DNA of 64,000 nt, taken from Eucalyptus grandis (taxonomy: Eukaryota > Streptophyta > Magnoliopsida > Myrtales > Myrtaceae). The stretch is from the NCBI RefSeq assembly GCF_016545825.1, contig NC_052622.1, positions 3,167,001 through 3,231,000 on the forward strand, given 5' to 3'. Shown one piece after another: positions 37,439 through 49,301 of this stretch. The stretch's first letter is position 1. Every line of letters starts with the position of its first letter. The notes below the pieces were generated by a model, which saw only the letters and a list, made by a program, of their open reading frames with translations, was not told where the DNA came from and did no database searches. A program made the translations under genes and the position numbers.

Positions 37439-37647
37439 ACATGGAGAGGCTTCTTTTTTTCAAGTTTGCCTATTGACATTAAAGTTCTACTGATTCACAA
37501 GATAAATACATAGATTCCTATTGCACTTTTCTTATAATAACATTAAAAATTTCAAATCGCTACTTACCTCAAACAAATTTTTATCACAATGAAATTCCCA
37601 AATTGGTATTCATGATACATTTACATGTAATGTTCATCATAAAATCT

Positions 37648-37689
<42 letters not shown>

Positions 37690-37840
37690 GCATTGGCTTA
37701 CTTGTTGTGCGTGCGTGGAGGCTCCCATCAATTTTTGGGATTTATTACATTGAGGGAAAATAAATATCGTACTATATTGAAGTGGTATATTAATTCTTTA
37801 TTTTTTAAAGAAGTAATTCTCTGTTACAGAAAATAAAATT
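37439..37840. repeat. Rest of the duplicate plus a further copy of part of it
   Basis: 37440-37510 matches 28635-28700 and so continues the duplication after the hAT element. 37687-37800 (ATGCATTGG...CCCATCAATTTTT...GAAGTGGTATATTAATTCTTTA) is another copy of sequence found at 28465-28565 and 36340-36450, so a small block is present three times. Confidence 0.55.
37650..37687. repeat. (CT)n microsatellite
   Basis: About 19 uninterrupted CT units. The frame across it at 37603-37836 (SLSLSLSL) is an artefact of the repeat. Confidence 0.95.
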
Positions 37841-38977
37841 TATATATTAGATTTTAAAAATATTCTAATATTATGTATTTTTTTTCAGGTTAAACTTTTA
37901 CATTTTTTTAACTATGTATATAATTTTGCACTAATCTTGTTAAAATTATGATTTGCAGGAAATTGGAAATGGTGAAAAATCAAAGGTGATGACTCGCTGA
38001 AAAAGTGTTCTCCTATGCTGAGAGGCTCGAGGATTTTTTTACTAATATGTTCTTTGCAAATTTAATATTTTCTTTTGTCGATAGTCCGTGAATTTAATTT
38101 AAAAAGACAAATTTGTAGGCAAAATCAAGTATATAAATATAACTTGCGACCTAAGAGTAAAAATGGTTCAAAGGTAAAATGGAGAACCTGAGAACCGAAT
38201 TGGTGGGGAACCAGTTTGGAGATACTTCACTTTCTTTACGCACGAATAGGTCAATACTTGTGTTTGGAAACCATAGATTAACACAAGTTAGTTGTCTTAA
38301 GGGCACAGATCAAGCATCCTGGGAGGAGGACGTGCTTACTAGTGAATGCAAGTCCGTGCTAATCAAACTTTAGACATCTTCGTTTGGCCCAACGTGTAAA
38401 AGAGCAATATAAATTAGTATTCTAGGTAGCTAAAGCCCAAATTCGAAATACTCTCCCTCCTAGTTGGTTGGTTCTCAAGCCTTACGGGACTTTTGCGCTC
38501 AGAGGCCCATTTCGTGCACTCAAATGAATTATCTTAATGAAATGAAGTTCATCTTTTCAACAAGAAAGAATTACCACAACTATTCTAGTTATATTTAGAC
38601 ACATTTATATAAAAAAATTATCGTCTCTTGAACATGTAAATCGTGTCAAGTAACTCGTTTAACAAAAATAATGTATTTATGTTGCAAGAAAATGAGACGA
38701 TTGCCAATTGTCGTGCCTGGATTTAACATAAATTTGACACGAAAAGAGGATGAATCGGAGGCATGAATTGTTCGCCTGGCTGAAAGGCCTGATTTCATGG
38801 TCATCTTAAAAATTGCAATTAGGACTTGTTGACTTCTTTTAGTCTTGGTCATACAACCATTTCCAGATAATTTTCCAAGTCTCGGTCGTTTTCTTCCCTT
38901 TTAATTTCCGATTTCACCAGCAAATCGCTCCCCATCTCGCTCGTCGAAGCACCAATTCAATCTTCCGAAAATCAACG
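37841..38977. other. Spacer and promoter region of the SARD4-like gene
   Basis: AT-rich with no gene. A WRKY-type W-box core TTGACT is present at 38829-38834, about 145 bp upstream of the start codon; such cores are common by chance, so its role is only suggestive. Confidence 0.4.
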
Positions 38978-40014
38978 ATGGCTTCCTCCAATCCCAACCC
39001 CAACCCCAACCCCAACCCAATCTTCGTCACCGCCGATTCCATCCACGCCCTCCTCTCCCACCAATCCCTCATCCGCCACTTCCACTCCACCCTCTCCGCC
39101 CTCTCCTCCTCCGTCCACACCCCTCTCCGTCACTCCCACCCCCTCCCTCCGCCGCCACCGCCGCCGCCGCGTCCCCCTCCCTCCTCCTCATGCCCTCCTG
39201 GTCCTCCCACCCTTCCCTCCCTTACATCGGCGTCAAGCTCGTGACCCACTTCCCCGACAACTCCTCCGCGCTGAACCTTCCGGGTGTCCACGCCGTCTTC
39301 GTCCTCTTCAGCTCCCTCACCGGCCAGCCCCTCGCCACCGTGGACGCCACCGTGCTGACCCTGTATCGCACCGCCTGCGTCTCCGGCCTCGCCTCCCAGC
39401 TCCTCTCGCGGGCCGACAGCAAGGTCCTCGTCATGGTCGGGTCGGGCTCCCTCGCCCCGCATCTCATCAGGGCCCATCTGTCGGCCCGGCCCGGCATCGA
39501 GAAGGTCATCATCTGGAACCGGAGCCCGCAGAAGGCCGCGGCGCTGGCCGCCAAGATGAGCGACGACGAGGGCCTCAAGGCGGTGCGCTTCGAGAGCGGC
39601 GAGGTCTTGGATGAGATCGTCGGGCTGGGAGACGTCGTCAGCTGCGCGACGAACTCGGAGGAGCCGCTGGTGCGGGGGGAGAAGCTGAAGGCCGGCGCGC
39701 ACCTGGACCTGGTGGGGTCGTTCAAGGAGACGATGAGGGAGTGCGACGACGCGGCGCTGGCGAGGGCGGGGAGGGTGTTCGTGGACTGCGCGGCGGCGTT
39801 CGTGGAGGCGGGAGAGCTGGTGGGGGCGGCGGAGAGAGGTGTGGCGGTGGAGAGGGGCGGCGAGCTGCCGGAGCTGGCGGGGGGCGCGAGGGCGGGGCGG
39901 CGGAGCGAGGAGGAGGTCACGGTGTTTAAGTCGGTCGGATCCGCGGTCGTGGATCTGTTGGCGGCGCAGCTGGTGTACGAGGAGTATGTGAAGAGGAGCG
40001 GAGGGAGTTTATAA
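38978..40014 (+). CDS. SARD4: SARD4-like ornithine cyclodeaminase/mu-crystallin protein, apparent frameshift
   Basis: SARD4 proteins are plastid reductases that convert dehydropipecolate to pipecolic acid, the precursor of the systemic-immunity signal N-hydroxypipecolate. Single exon, as I recall for the Arabidopsis gene. Frame 1 runs from ATG 38978 (MASSNPNP, IFVTADSIHALLSHQSLI, VHTPLRHSH) to about 39139. The family core continues in another frame from about 39148 (SLLLMPSWS, YIGVKLVTHFPDNSSALNLPG, VLVMVGSGSLAPHLIRAHL, VIIWNRSPQKA, HLDLVGSFKETM) to the stop at 40014. The jump equals one missing base in the C-rich tract 39139-39147. With that corrected the protein would be about 345 aa, near family length. 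Either a recent null allele or an assembly error in a C-run. An NP repeat (residues 5-14) is an expanded hexanucleotide. Everything downstream is highly GC-rich and intact. Confidence 0.88.
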
Positions 40015-40106
40015 TCTCTCTAATTTATAGTTTGTCAAAATCGTGTCGCGTGATGTGATTTTTATCTCCCTTTCTTTTGTGCTGCGTAGTTATAATTTTA
40101 TTAAGC

Positions 40107-40112
40107 AATAAA
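40107..40112 (+). terminator. Polyadenylation signal of the SARD4-like gene
   Basis: AATAAA lies 93 bp after the stop codon, in AT-rich sequence, at a fitting distance for a plant 3' untranslated region. Confidence 0.4.
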
Positions 40113-40790
40113 GCTCTTGACAAAAATCTTTTTAAACGTCTCGAATTACTTAAGAGAGAGTTATATTCACCTTATGCTTATACTTGAGAGGAATGGTCAT
40201 TTGATTGGAGTGTAGATGCAATATAGCACATCGTGCATTGCCAAGTGATCTTTGACAAATTTTATGAGGTTATTGGCAAGAATTCACAGACAATCTGTAT
40301 TTAGTTTTCTCATTTAACAGAGACTATAATTTTGAATATTCGCATGATCTTTGATGCATTTGAATGATCAATCATAATATGCATTTGACAAAATCATCCT
40401 TGCCTCTTATCTTTTATCACATTAATATACTAACACGTAATGTTGATCGAAACACCTAATGCGAATGTTTCATTGGATTGAAATTCTTTGTTCTTTCTGG
40501 AAAAACCAAATCATCTCCATGGTCTTGTGAATGGTTTATATATTGTCTTAGAAATATTAAATATGAGTAAATTTAAACATTAAAGCTCTTATTTTTATAT
40601 CCTCACGGAATTCACCGTTAAAGATTTAACTAAAATCAAATCCGAAAATTTTAAGTGAGCTACAGATGAAACTCCCCCTAACACAATTTGGCTTATATCA
40701 TGAAAAGCTTCGTTGCGATAATATTTATTTTACAGTCGCTCATTAAATAAAATACCTAAATTAAATATGCTCCTTAAATAAATAAAATTT
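40113..40790. other. AT-rich spacer, no gene seen
   Basis: I find no gene or transposon ends between the SARD4-like gene and the foldback element. Confidence 0.5.
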
Positions 40791-41208
40791 GGGAAAATTC
40801 CAAATAAGGATCCGAAGTGGACCAATTTTCTCAAATAAGGATTCGAAATGATCTTTGTGTCAAATAACAACCTAAAGTGGATCCATTGTCTTAAATAAGG
40901 ACCCGAAGTGGTGAATCAATTCCAAATAAGGACCTAAGCTTGTTGGTCCGCCAAATATTCACCAGCTATCAAGCATGTGACTCGATTTAGATGTTTATGT
41001 TTTAATCGCTGGAAAATATCTACCAGTAAGTTAAGGTCCTCAATAGAGATTAACTTGATCATTTTGAGTCCTTATTTGACACAAAATTCACTTTGGATTC
41101 TTATTTGAAACAATGGATCCACTTCGGATCTTTATTTGACACAAAGTTCACTTTGGGTCATTATTTGAGAAAATAAATTCACTTCAGGTCCTTATTTGGA
41201 ATTTTCCC
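40791..41208. mobile_element. Mutator-like foldback element with segmented arms
   Basis: It begins GGGAAAATTCCAAATAAGG and ends with the inverted counterpart CCTTATTTGGAATTTTCCC. A perfect 9-bp duplication, ATAAAATTT, flanks it (40782-40790 and 41209-41217), the size made by Mutator-type transposases. Each arm holds about five units of ~30-35 bp built on AAATAAGGAYCCGAAGTGG (40800-40935), mirrored as CCACTTCGGATCYTTATTT-type units in the other arm (about 41035-41205), around a loop of roughly 100 bp. It has no coding capacity. A transcript would fold into a long hairpin. Confidence 0.85.
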
Positions 41209-41534
41209 ATAAAATTTTGCGGATTTTTGCAACGAGAACAATTTTAGTTCAATTTATACGTCAAGTCTTGTTAGATAATTATTTTCATAACTCTCCACCC
41301 ATTTAGATCAATTTAGAAAAATGTAGATTGAGAAGTCGAACTCTAAAAGATTATGGAAAAAAAATTGTATATTTCAAATATTTGATGTATTAAAAATTAG
41401 TAAAAACTGAAAAAAAGTTGGAAGGAAGCACTCTAGCTTTGGACGTCTCTTGCAATTCTTCAGTCGAAGCCGGCGAACTGAAGAGAGATGCAATCTTCGG
41501 AGGCTCCGACGTCAGCCCGTCGGCGCCTGCGCCG

Positions 41535-43772
41535 ATGGCGGTGGGGCACAATGCGATCGTGATGTAACTGTTCGACCGGAACGGCGTGTGCTTGTTCTAC
41601 CGAGAGTAAAACCGGCCCCTCCGAACCTTAAATCCCCAGCTGGACCACAAGCTCATGTTAGGCCTCCCCTTCTCCCTCAAGTCACTTACCGCTAAGATGG
41701 ATCTGACCAGGTCTTCCACGCTTAAAAACTCTTATCTCCGATCTTTCGTTTTTTCTTCATTTGATTCCGGTCCGCCGAATTTCGCGGGAAGTTGAATTGC
41801 GATTGCGGATTGGGGAATCTGCGAAGCATAAAAAAAGGTGGCTTTCCATCTGTCCAGGGTAGAATGGAAGATCTTTATGTCTTCTCTTAAGAATGTGCAC
41901 GCTGTCCGGTTGCTTCACGGTCTGCTTTGACTTCGATCCCCATGTAATTGGTCTCTGAACACTCTCCCAAATGGTAAACTACGATAAAAAAATGTCGGTG
42001 AATTTGCTGATATAAGTGAACTTTTGATGACTGCATACTCAATTCAGGCACCATTTGATGGCAATGCGGTATTTTTTATTGGGTATTTTACTTGTTCTTT
42101 CGCGGAATTTCTGTTATCCTCACGACCGGTCAGCTAATCTTTGATCGAAATGGCTAAAAGATAGCTCGTGTTGAGCTTTGTTGGTTCTACTTTTCAAATT
42201 GTCAAGCAGAGTTCGAGCTCAAATGTAAGTCGAACCTGCAGTAGAAAGTTTAGACAAAGTGACATTTGTGTTTCTTATGTTTATGCGCAATTGCCAGCTC
42301 TCAAATACATGTAAACATATTATGATCACATAAAATATAACTACTCAATAACTCATTAGTTGGAAAAATTAAGCATTGCAAAGCCCGATACTGAACTAAA
42401 CTTTTTTTTCTTTTTTCTTTTTTTAATGAGTAGTGACTCAGTTGAGCTCAAGTAACTCATGAGTAGGAGGAATTTCTTGTCCCACGAGCTTGAAGTTGCA
42501 AAACCCTTTGCACTGCCAGGTGCGGAGTATGCAGGAGAACCGGACGGTCAGTGACTAACATACTCACTCTTGCTGTTTTTTTTCCTCTTCTAGTTCAGAC
42601 AAAGGAAATCTTGGGGTGCCCCGGTTACCAGGCCAGGGTTGTTCATTTCACAGTTTCCACACTAACACATACAAGCTTAGTTTCATGGAAGGTCCTTCTG
42701 GTATAAAGGTTAGTCAAACTAATTCCGGAGTATTTATATTTATATTATTTGTATTTCTACCTCAGATGTTGCCGATAATGAGCTTTCGCTCAAAAACTTC
42801 ATTAGTCTTAGCAGATTAGCAAGGCCTGTTGAACTGAGCATTATTAAGGAACTTACACCTGTTCTGATGATAATTTATTTAAGGGCACCATACAATTAGA
42901 AAGTGTTTGTGGTTCCTTGATCACACAATACAATAGAAAACTGGTTTTCTCGTGTTAGCTTCTATTCCTATGGGCATCAACTATTTTTTATTGACACTCA
43001 ATAAGGCAAAATGAACTTATTGAGAATCACAGTGCCGTATCATCTCACTTCTTAACAGTGTTAAGGATTTGCCTTTATGCTTGTATCGCTTGCAACTTCG
43101 GCAAATATCTTGGATCAGTTCTTTGCCCATTGTTGTACTTCTCTGTAGAAGAATCTTAGCAACAATCATTCTGCCTTTTCTTTTGTTCTTTTTCATCTTA
43201 TGCGTGATGCCTTTGCAGATAATCTTGGTTACACATCCTTGGACTGGTGATCTACGGGAAGCTCTGAAGTACATATACAGTCTGTATGTTGCATATGTGG
43301 CTAAAAACCCTGTCTATTCTCCAGGAACTCCTATCAGGTGACTGATGAACTTTTGTTGGTTTAAACTGGTCGATTAGATGACATTTGTCAATTTTGATGA
43401 TCTATTATAAAAATAGAGTGCTATAGTGTACTAAAATAGTCTGATTGTCTGCCAGAAATAACTCTGTTAAAATCCTTGGTGATATTTTTTCGTCCTTTTG
43501 TATAATGAACCCTGTGCTGTCCCAGTGCTTTATATCCGTGTCATCAATTTCAGCACCTGGCTTGCATCTTTTTGATATGAGTACTTCTATGGACATAAGA
43601 TTAGGAATTTGGGATAAAGACATTGCATGTTGACTATTGCTTTTCTTTCTGTGAGTTGTATTTGCATAACTGCAGAAGCTGTTGTTCTCTCCTGACACTT
43701 TTTCTTGTCTTTCCGTGAAGGTGTGACTTTTTCAATACAAATCTTGACCAATATGTTAGGAGCATTTTGTAA
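41535..43772 (+). pseudogene. TRAPPC1/BET5-like gene with two stops in exon 1
   Basis: TRAPPC1 (Bet5) is a small core subunit of the TRAPP vesicle-tethering complex. Exons: about 41535-41710, 42594-42708, 43219-43337 and 43721-43772. Splice sites are GT-AG and phases fit. Exons 2-4 are clean (DKGNLGVPRLPGQGCSFHSF, YKLSFMEGPSGIK, TGDLREALKYIYSLYV, DQYVRSIL then stop). Exon 1 encodes LFDRNGVCLFYRE, NRPLRTLNPQLDHKLMLGL and SLKSLTAKMD, but TAA interrupts it at 41565 (where the family has Tyr) and again directly after FYRE at about 41607 (where it has Trp). Retained introns rule out a processed copy. Probably a non-functional duplicate, unless the start lies downstream of the stops and a truncated protein is made. 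Confidence 0.8.
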
Positions 43773-46600
43773 AATTTCTACATGAGGCTAAGTACGTATG
43801 CGCCTTTTGGTCATGTATCAAGCTTAGTGGACAATTGGGAGGAATGGTTAAATTGGGATGTGCATGCTTGATGTACCATGCGCCTCTCTCTTTGCTGCCA
43901 GTGCTACTGCAACTCCAGTCATCCTACGTCTGTGTATTAGCTGCTTCCTTCAGTGGAGGTTAGAGGAAGAATTTTTCTATGCTCCTCTTTCTTCAATATG
44001 GATGATGGTGATCGTTCCTGTGCACATTACTCTGGCTCTCTTTTTTCCGTCTTTTACGGCTCTGACATTGGGATGCTTAAATGTTATTGGAAGGCATTGA
44101 TTCTTGTGTCTTGATTTAAACTGAGCCTATTTAGGTTTACATGATTCAAAGTGCACAAAGCCGCAAGCATCTGCTGTGAACTTTTGATATTGCCTTGTCA
44201 TGGGTGATTGATGTTATGCAGAACAATGTGTGCTGCTACGAGCTCCACTATCAAAATATTCCTAGGTCCTTCTGACGCTGGAGTACATATTTTTGGTATT
44301 CCAGGATTGGATCAATCATCATCAATATGATTCATCCTCACTCCTTGTTATCAAATTGATGGGAAAGGATAACGATGGTCTTAGAGTACTTAGAATATTT
44401 AGTCCTATTATCCAATATTTGGTCAAGTGGCTACGGCTGGAAGAAAGCAAACCTAAAATAGCAAGCCATAGGTACGAGTGAGTAGTCCAGCTTCTTTCCC
44501 TTAGTATTTCAAGCACTGCCTTATATAGGCATAAGACAAACACTGAATACCTGATTATTAGTGATGGTCCTAGAGATCACCGATAATTTCTACAAAACCT
44601 TTATGGCCGACAATGGCAAAAAATTTGTACATGCTTACTCTTACATTGACGGACTAATTTTACAAGACTTTCACATTCGATGGTCCCTTATTACACATTT
44701 TTCACTTCTACTACAGTATGCTACAGTGATGCTACAGTGATTAACAGTACTATTATAGTGTCATGAACAGTGTTTTGCTGTAGTAACTTGGGCTAAATTT
44801 ATTGTATTCACCAGCACCTTCACATGTTGCATTTGACTTCTTCACATGTCGTATTTATAAATTGGTTCTTTAGCGTTATTGTTCAAGTTGTCTAAGTCAC
44901 CTCCATCTTTTTGCCTTTTGTATTTTTTGATGAGTCTTTCGACTTCTAGAGCTTTGAGCTAGTCATATTATGTGGATTCTGGGGGTTGATGAGAACTTGA
45001 TGGGTTGTTACCGGACTCACTACAAACATTGGTCTTGGGTCTATGTTTATACTATTGCTTGCATCTTTCAAGGAGCCTCTCCACCTTTTCAATTTCTAAG
45101 ATAACTTCTGCATTTATTCAAACGACCTTTGCCTTTTCGAAAACTGATGAGGACTTGTCAGAACATCTGTAGAGCTTGATGGAATGCTAGGTTGGGATAG
45201 ATACCCAAGCTAGAGTGATGAGCTTTCCTTGTCGAGGTCTAGACTAAGTGCAAGTTGTATTTCACTATAGTCAAAAGGATCTTGTGATGTTGAAACTGGA
45301 TCTTGTGAAGATGTTTGTAACACATAATTGTCCATGTTAGCCTGCTTGTTAATTCAATATTATCTTCCTAAGCAAATATCAATTGCCTTTTGGGTTGTGC
45401 GGTAGTCATTGTAATGATCTCAAGAAACTTTATCAGCTTTTGTTAGTCATGCTTCTAGTGGAATGACTCGATTGTGCTGGTGCAATATCCTCTGCAATTC
45501 TCACTACTGTCGAGGGTAAGTCAAGATTTTACAATAAAAAATTATAGAAATCTCATTTGGAACGAGTTGTGGTTTATATATGGATATTCCAATATATGCT
45601 AGAGCTTTACACATGTCTCTATCAAGTTTTACACATTTTTTTTTCTTTTGTAGGAACCATGCTCATCCTTAGCCATAGTCATGGTTACCAAAAATTGCTT
45701 AGATCCCACTCAAGAAGGCTCTTTATTGAGCCTCATGCAACCATCAAAATTCTGAATTTTACATGACAAGATATGCTTATGAGTCACTTCACATTTGATA
45801 ATCTTATGACAGGACTAAAAACATAAATCTATCGATGCCTTTGTGGATGCATTATTTCAAGTCGAATACAATACATATTTTGTGGAATTCAATGCACGTT
45901 ATTTAAGAGCATGCTGAAGTCCCTAGCTCCTAAACGTTTGTCCTACGGCGCAGTCGAGTTTATCCACATCTCCTCCGACATGACATGAGGAGAAGATTAC
46001 TAATTCACTGTTCACTGTTTCCTAGCACTCTGATAACATTTTATTTGTGACCTGTCCCTCGACGTTTGGAATCATAGGACTGGTGCAATGAACCAGAGAG
46101 AAAAACCTCGCTCTTTCGGAGACAAATCTCCCCAAGACAAGTACTTGGAGTGCGTTGAAATTTGGGCTCCCCTAATGATATTTCAATGGAAATATCCACT
46201 TCAGATCACATCAACAAGTTTTTCTTTTCTTTTCTTTTCAATGTTGTGTAATTTTCGCAGAGATTTTTCAATTAAGAACAGCTTGGGAGACAAGAGGGGA
46301 CATGGAAAATCCAAGTTCGTTGGAGTAAGATATGGTGTCGGGTCTCTTCAGCTTGGGTAGTCGTGCTCTTACTTTAGCGCACTGCATTCATCTCCAAGCA
46401 TTTAGCCCCATAGTTTGTGCAATGAAGTAAACTATTTGACCCATCTTGGTGCCTGTTTATCTTAATTTTGTAGGGAAAAAAAGAATTTATTTATTGCATT
46501 GACTCCTTCAATAATTCTCATGTTTTTTTTTCCTTTCATGTTTTTTTCATTCAAAATTCGATGGAGCTTATGCAGTTAACGAGACCGAATTACTTTTACT
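43773..46600. other. Gene-poor region with decayed remnants
   Basis: No intact gene. On the minus strand at about 44850-45480 long stretches between stops give Ser/Gln-rich text (for example TSSQDPVSTSQDPFDYSEIQ near 45320), which looks like a decayed coding sequence of unknown origin. The frame at 46088-46360 has no recognisable domain. Confidence 0.4.
44713..44790. repeat. Short direct and inverted repeats (hairpin)
   Basis: GCTACAGTGAT occurs twice in tandem (about 44730-44752), and the block opens with CTACTACAG and closes with CTGTAGTAA. AACAGT words fill the middle. It could be the end region of a small DNA transposon. Confidence 0.4.
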
Positions 46601-46609
46601 ACTCAAAAA

Positions 46610-47320
46610 TCAAGAAACAACCATTTTAACTCGAACGCACTGATCGCAACATTTGGGTAGGCTAGGTGATTTAAGAATGAACATATGGGTATTGTTAGGG
46701 ACATTGACATGTCCAACATGTCATGCCATCGGATGTTACAGTTTGATATTATATATATATATATTTTTTTCGGTGTGTTCTTATCTGATTTGCAATATTC
46801 ATATGGTATGTAATAAATGGGGACGTTATCTATCTAAAGCTTAGGCGCCCTCAGGAAAGAGTTAATTGACCAACATCGACACAAGCGAATGGGGCCAAAG
46901 GGGGGTCATGGGTGCCGAGTGGAGGTTGCTGGTGTCTGGTGATAGCGAAGTGTTGCCAAGTCTCAAAGGAATTTTGCCTTGATTTGGGGGGTCCATAACG
47001 CCTGTTTTTCTTTTGGGTTGTCGTGGTTAATCGATGCATTCTTTGAAAATTCTGGCTTCACCTGCTCAGAGTCGGAGAATGTTGTGCCCGAAAGTCTCTT
47101 GTTCCGTTCCTGAATTTGAGGTTCCTCACCAGACAGTCCGTGACTCCATGCCCAGTCCCTCTCTCTCTTTCATTTGAAATTTCAAACTTCAAACTTCAAA
47201 CGTGCCCTGCGGTCCATGAGATCTTTGTTGAGGAAACTTCAACTTTTGAGACTATAGTCCACCAGATCATAAGCCATGTAACAAATCATGGTGGCGGAGG
47301 TAGTGTTCACTCTTAAGCTA
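46610..47320. repeat. Dispersed duplicate, copy A
   Basis: Shares ordered blocks with 50115-50690: AAGAAACAACCATTT, ATGCCATCGG, a GGTTGCTGGTG-type phrase, and CTCTCTTTCATTTGAAATTTC followed by CGTGCC. Similarity is broken by indels. No coding sequence seen. Confidence 0.65.
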
Positions 47321-47584
47321 TTCAATTTGTCGTGACTTGGCTCAATATGTTAAATTGGTAAGTTCACATACCAAGTTGACCCCATGAGCGAGAAAATGAA
47401 TGATTTGAGAATGCTAAGATTTCTTGAACACAAGATTTTGATATACTAATTCTTAAATAGAATGTTGGAATTAGAAAGCAAAACTGGGCTGTTGAAATTA
47501 AAATGACATTGAAAAAGCAGACAATCCATGCAATTCAAAGAAATGAGTAAATTTGAAGATAGTTAATATAGAAATCGCTTGAAG

Positions 47585-48000
47585 ATACCTATAAAGTGAT
47601 GGATAATTATGAAACAGTGGGAAGACATGACTTTCTTTCAATATCATTATGCAATTTTCATCGGTACAACAATTGAGATGTTAATAGAATCACGTCTCTC
47701 ATTGAAATGTACTTGTTTCATCTTGATTCATTGGATCTCACATGACCTTATGAATGCTTCATGTTTTAGGATAATCTTTCTTAACTAGTGGATCCTAAAT
47801 ATAGAGAACTATTTTGGTAACCGATTTGACATAAGATTGAGATACATGGGTCGGCATGTCATCTTTTCCATTGGGATAAATGAGTGCACTCCCATATTTC
47901 AAACATTGGACATTCTTACAAAGAAGGACTACACCTTTGGTGTTGTGTTCACGACAAAAGGAAATGGAATTGCACTCTAGCGTCACGGACCAGAGGTTTT
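47585..48000. repeat. Dispersed duplicate, copy A of a second pair
   Basis: Resembles 58360-58700 in the same orientation: ATGCAATTTTCATCGGTAC matches ATGCAATTCTCATTGGTAC, followed in both by ACAATTGAGAT, a GTATC/GTTTCATCTTGATT-like phrase and GATCTC. The frame ending at 48066 (KWAEEVAEMIKQALKLLRD) is just beyond the shared part and may be a tiny gene relic. Confidence 0.55.
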
Positions 48001-49019
48001 AAGGCGAAATGGGCAGAGGAAGTGGCCGAGATGATCAAGCAAGCCTTGAAACTTCTAAGAGACTAAAGCTTCACGAGTGCCGTAGATGGGGGAGGAAGAG
48101 AGAGAAAAATGAAAATTTTATTCTGTTTTCAATGTTTACGTGTCAAAGTCTAAATGGATTTGAGTAAAAATTATTCACCACATCAGTGTGGCCATGTACA
48201 ACCACCGAGTATATTTTCTACAAAAGAAGACGTGAAATTTTCTTTTACAGGATGATTCACTGTTAGTTGTTGGCTTTCTGTGGATGTACATGGGAGTTAA
48301 GTCAAAAAAATCCTACATTGAAAAATTTGGTGAAATGTGAAGCATGAAGCAGTTAATTAGTTATAGTTGGCCCATAATCAATGACTTAATATTTTGAATA
48401 AAAATGGGTCAAATTGAATATGCCGACGTCATGCTTCAGAGTGATATCAAATTTCTAGTATATGCTTCCAACACTTTATGACATCGGTAATTCAATAAAT
48501 GCCAAGATGATAAATTTCTCATCTCATACAAGATGCCTTCAAAGATAATTTCAAGAGAATTTATCTTTTGGGTTAATACCACAAAAAAAATTCAAATTAT
48601 GCCAACTGTGACGTATATATCCCGAACTTTTTTTTTGTATCGCTAAAAACTTAAATTTGTCCATGGGACACATATACTGTCATAATAAACTCTCAACTTA
48701 TACCGGTGTGACAAATAGACCTTGCATGAAATTGAAATGGATGGTATATATATCAAATATACATAAATTTGGGTTTTTTGGAGGCAAATCTTTTTCTTTT
48801 AATATGTGTGTCACATTAGACAAATTTAGGAGCTCTTGTGACAAAAAAAAAATGGGATATTTATGTCAGAATGGAATAGGTTGAAATTTTTTTATAGATA
48901 CAGTCCGGTATTAACTTAACAATACAACGCCTCATTCAGATTTCTCCACCTTAAAAAAACAAAAAACAAAAAAACAAAAACAAAAACAAGACAAAACAAA
49001 CTTTGAAGAGCAGAGTGTG

Positions 49020-49275
49020 AAAATGTTGAATAAAATAAGAGGAAAATGCGCAGAGTTTTTTCTTTTCTAGGATTCTGAGCGCGTGAGGTGTAAAGGAGCA
49101 CTAGGGCGGTGTCACCCTACTCGTATAGAAGGTAAAGATTCAAAGGTCCAATACATCTCAAGGGAGGGAGACGAGAAATTTCTCAAAAGAAGAAGTGAAA
49201 ACAGGAACTAGAAGCCAAAAAGAGAATTCAATATATTAAGGAAAGTTATGTGAGCGTAAAGAATGATGGAATAAA
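49020..49275. repeat. Dispersed duplicate, copy A of a third pair
   Basis: Matches 55355-55560: GAAAATGC, TCTAGGATT, GAGCGCGTGAG, a CCAATNCACCTCAAG-like phrase, GAGAAATTTCT, then AAAGAGAATT. The sequence directly precedes the SARD4 3' fragment here but not at 55.4 kb. Confidence 0.6.
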
Positions 49276-49301
49276 TAGACAAATGTGTACGTACTTTAAC
49301 G

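Noticed and set aside
37603..37836. Frame with repeated SerLeu
   Set aside because: Produced by the (CT)n microsatellite.
39130..39920. Antisense frames of 190 and 232 codons across the SARD4-like gene
   Set aside because: Shadows of a very GC-rich exon with few stop codons by composition.
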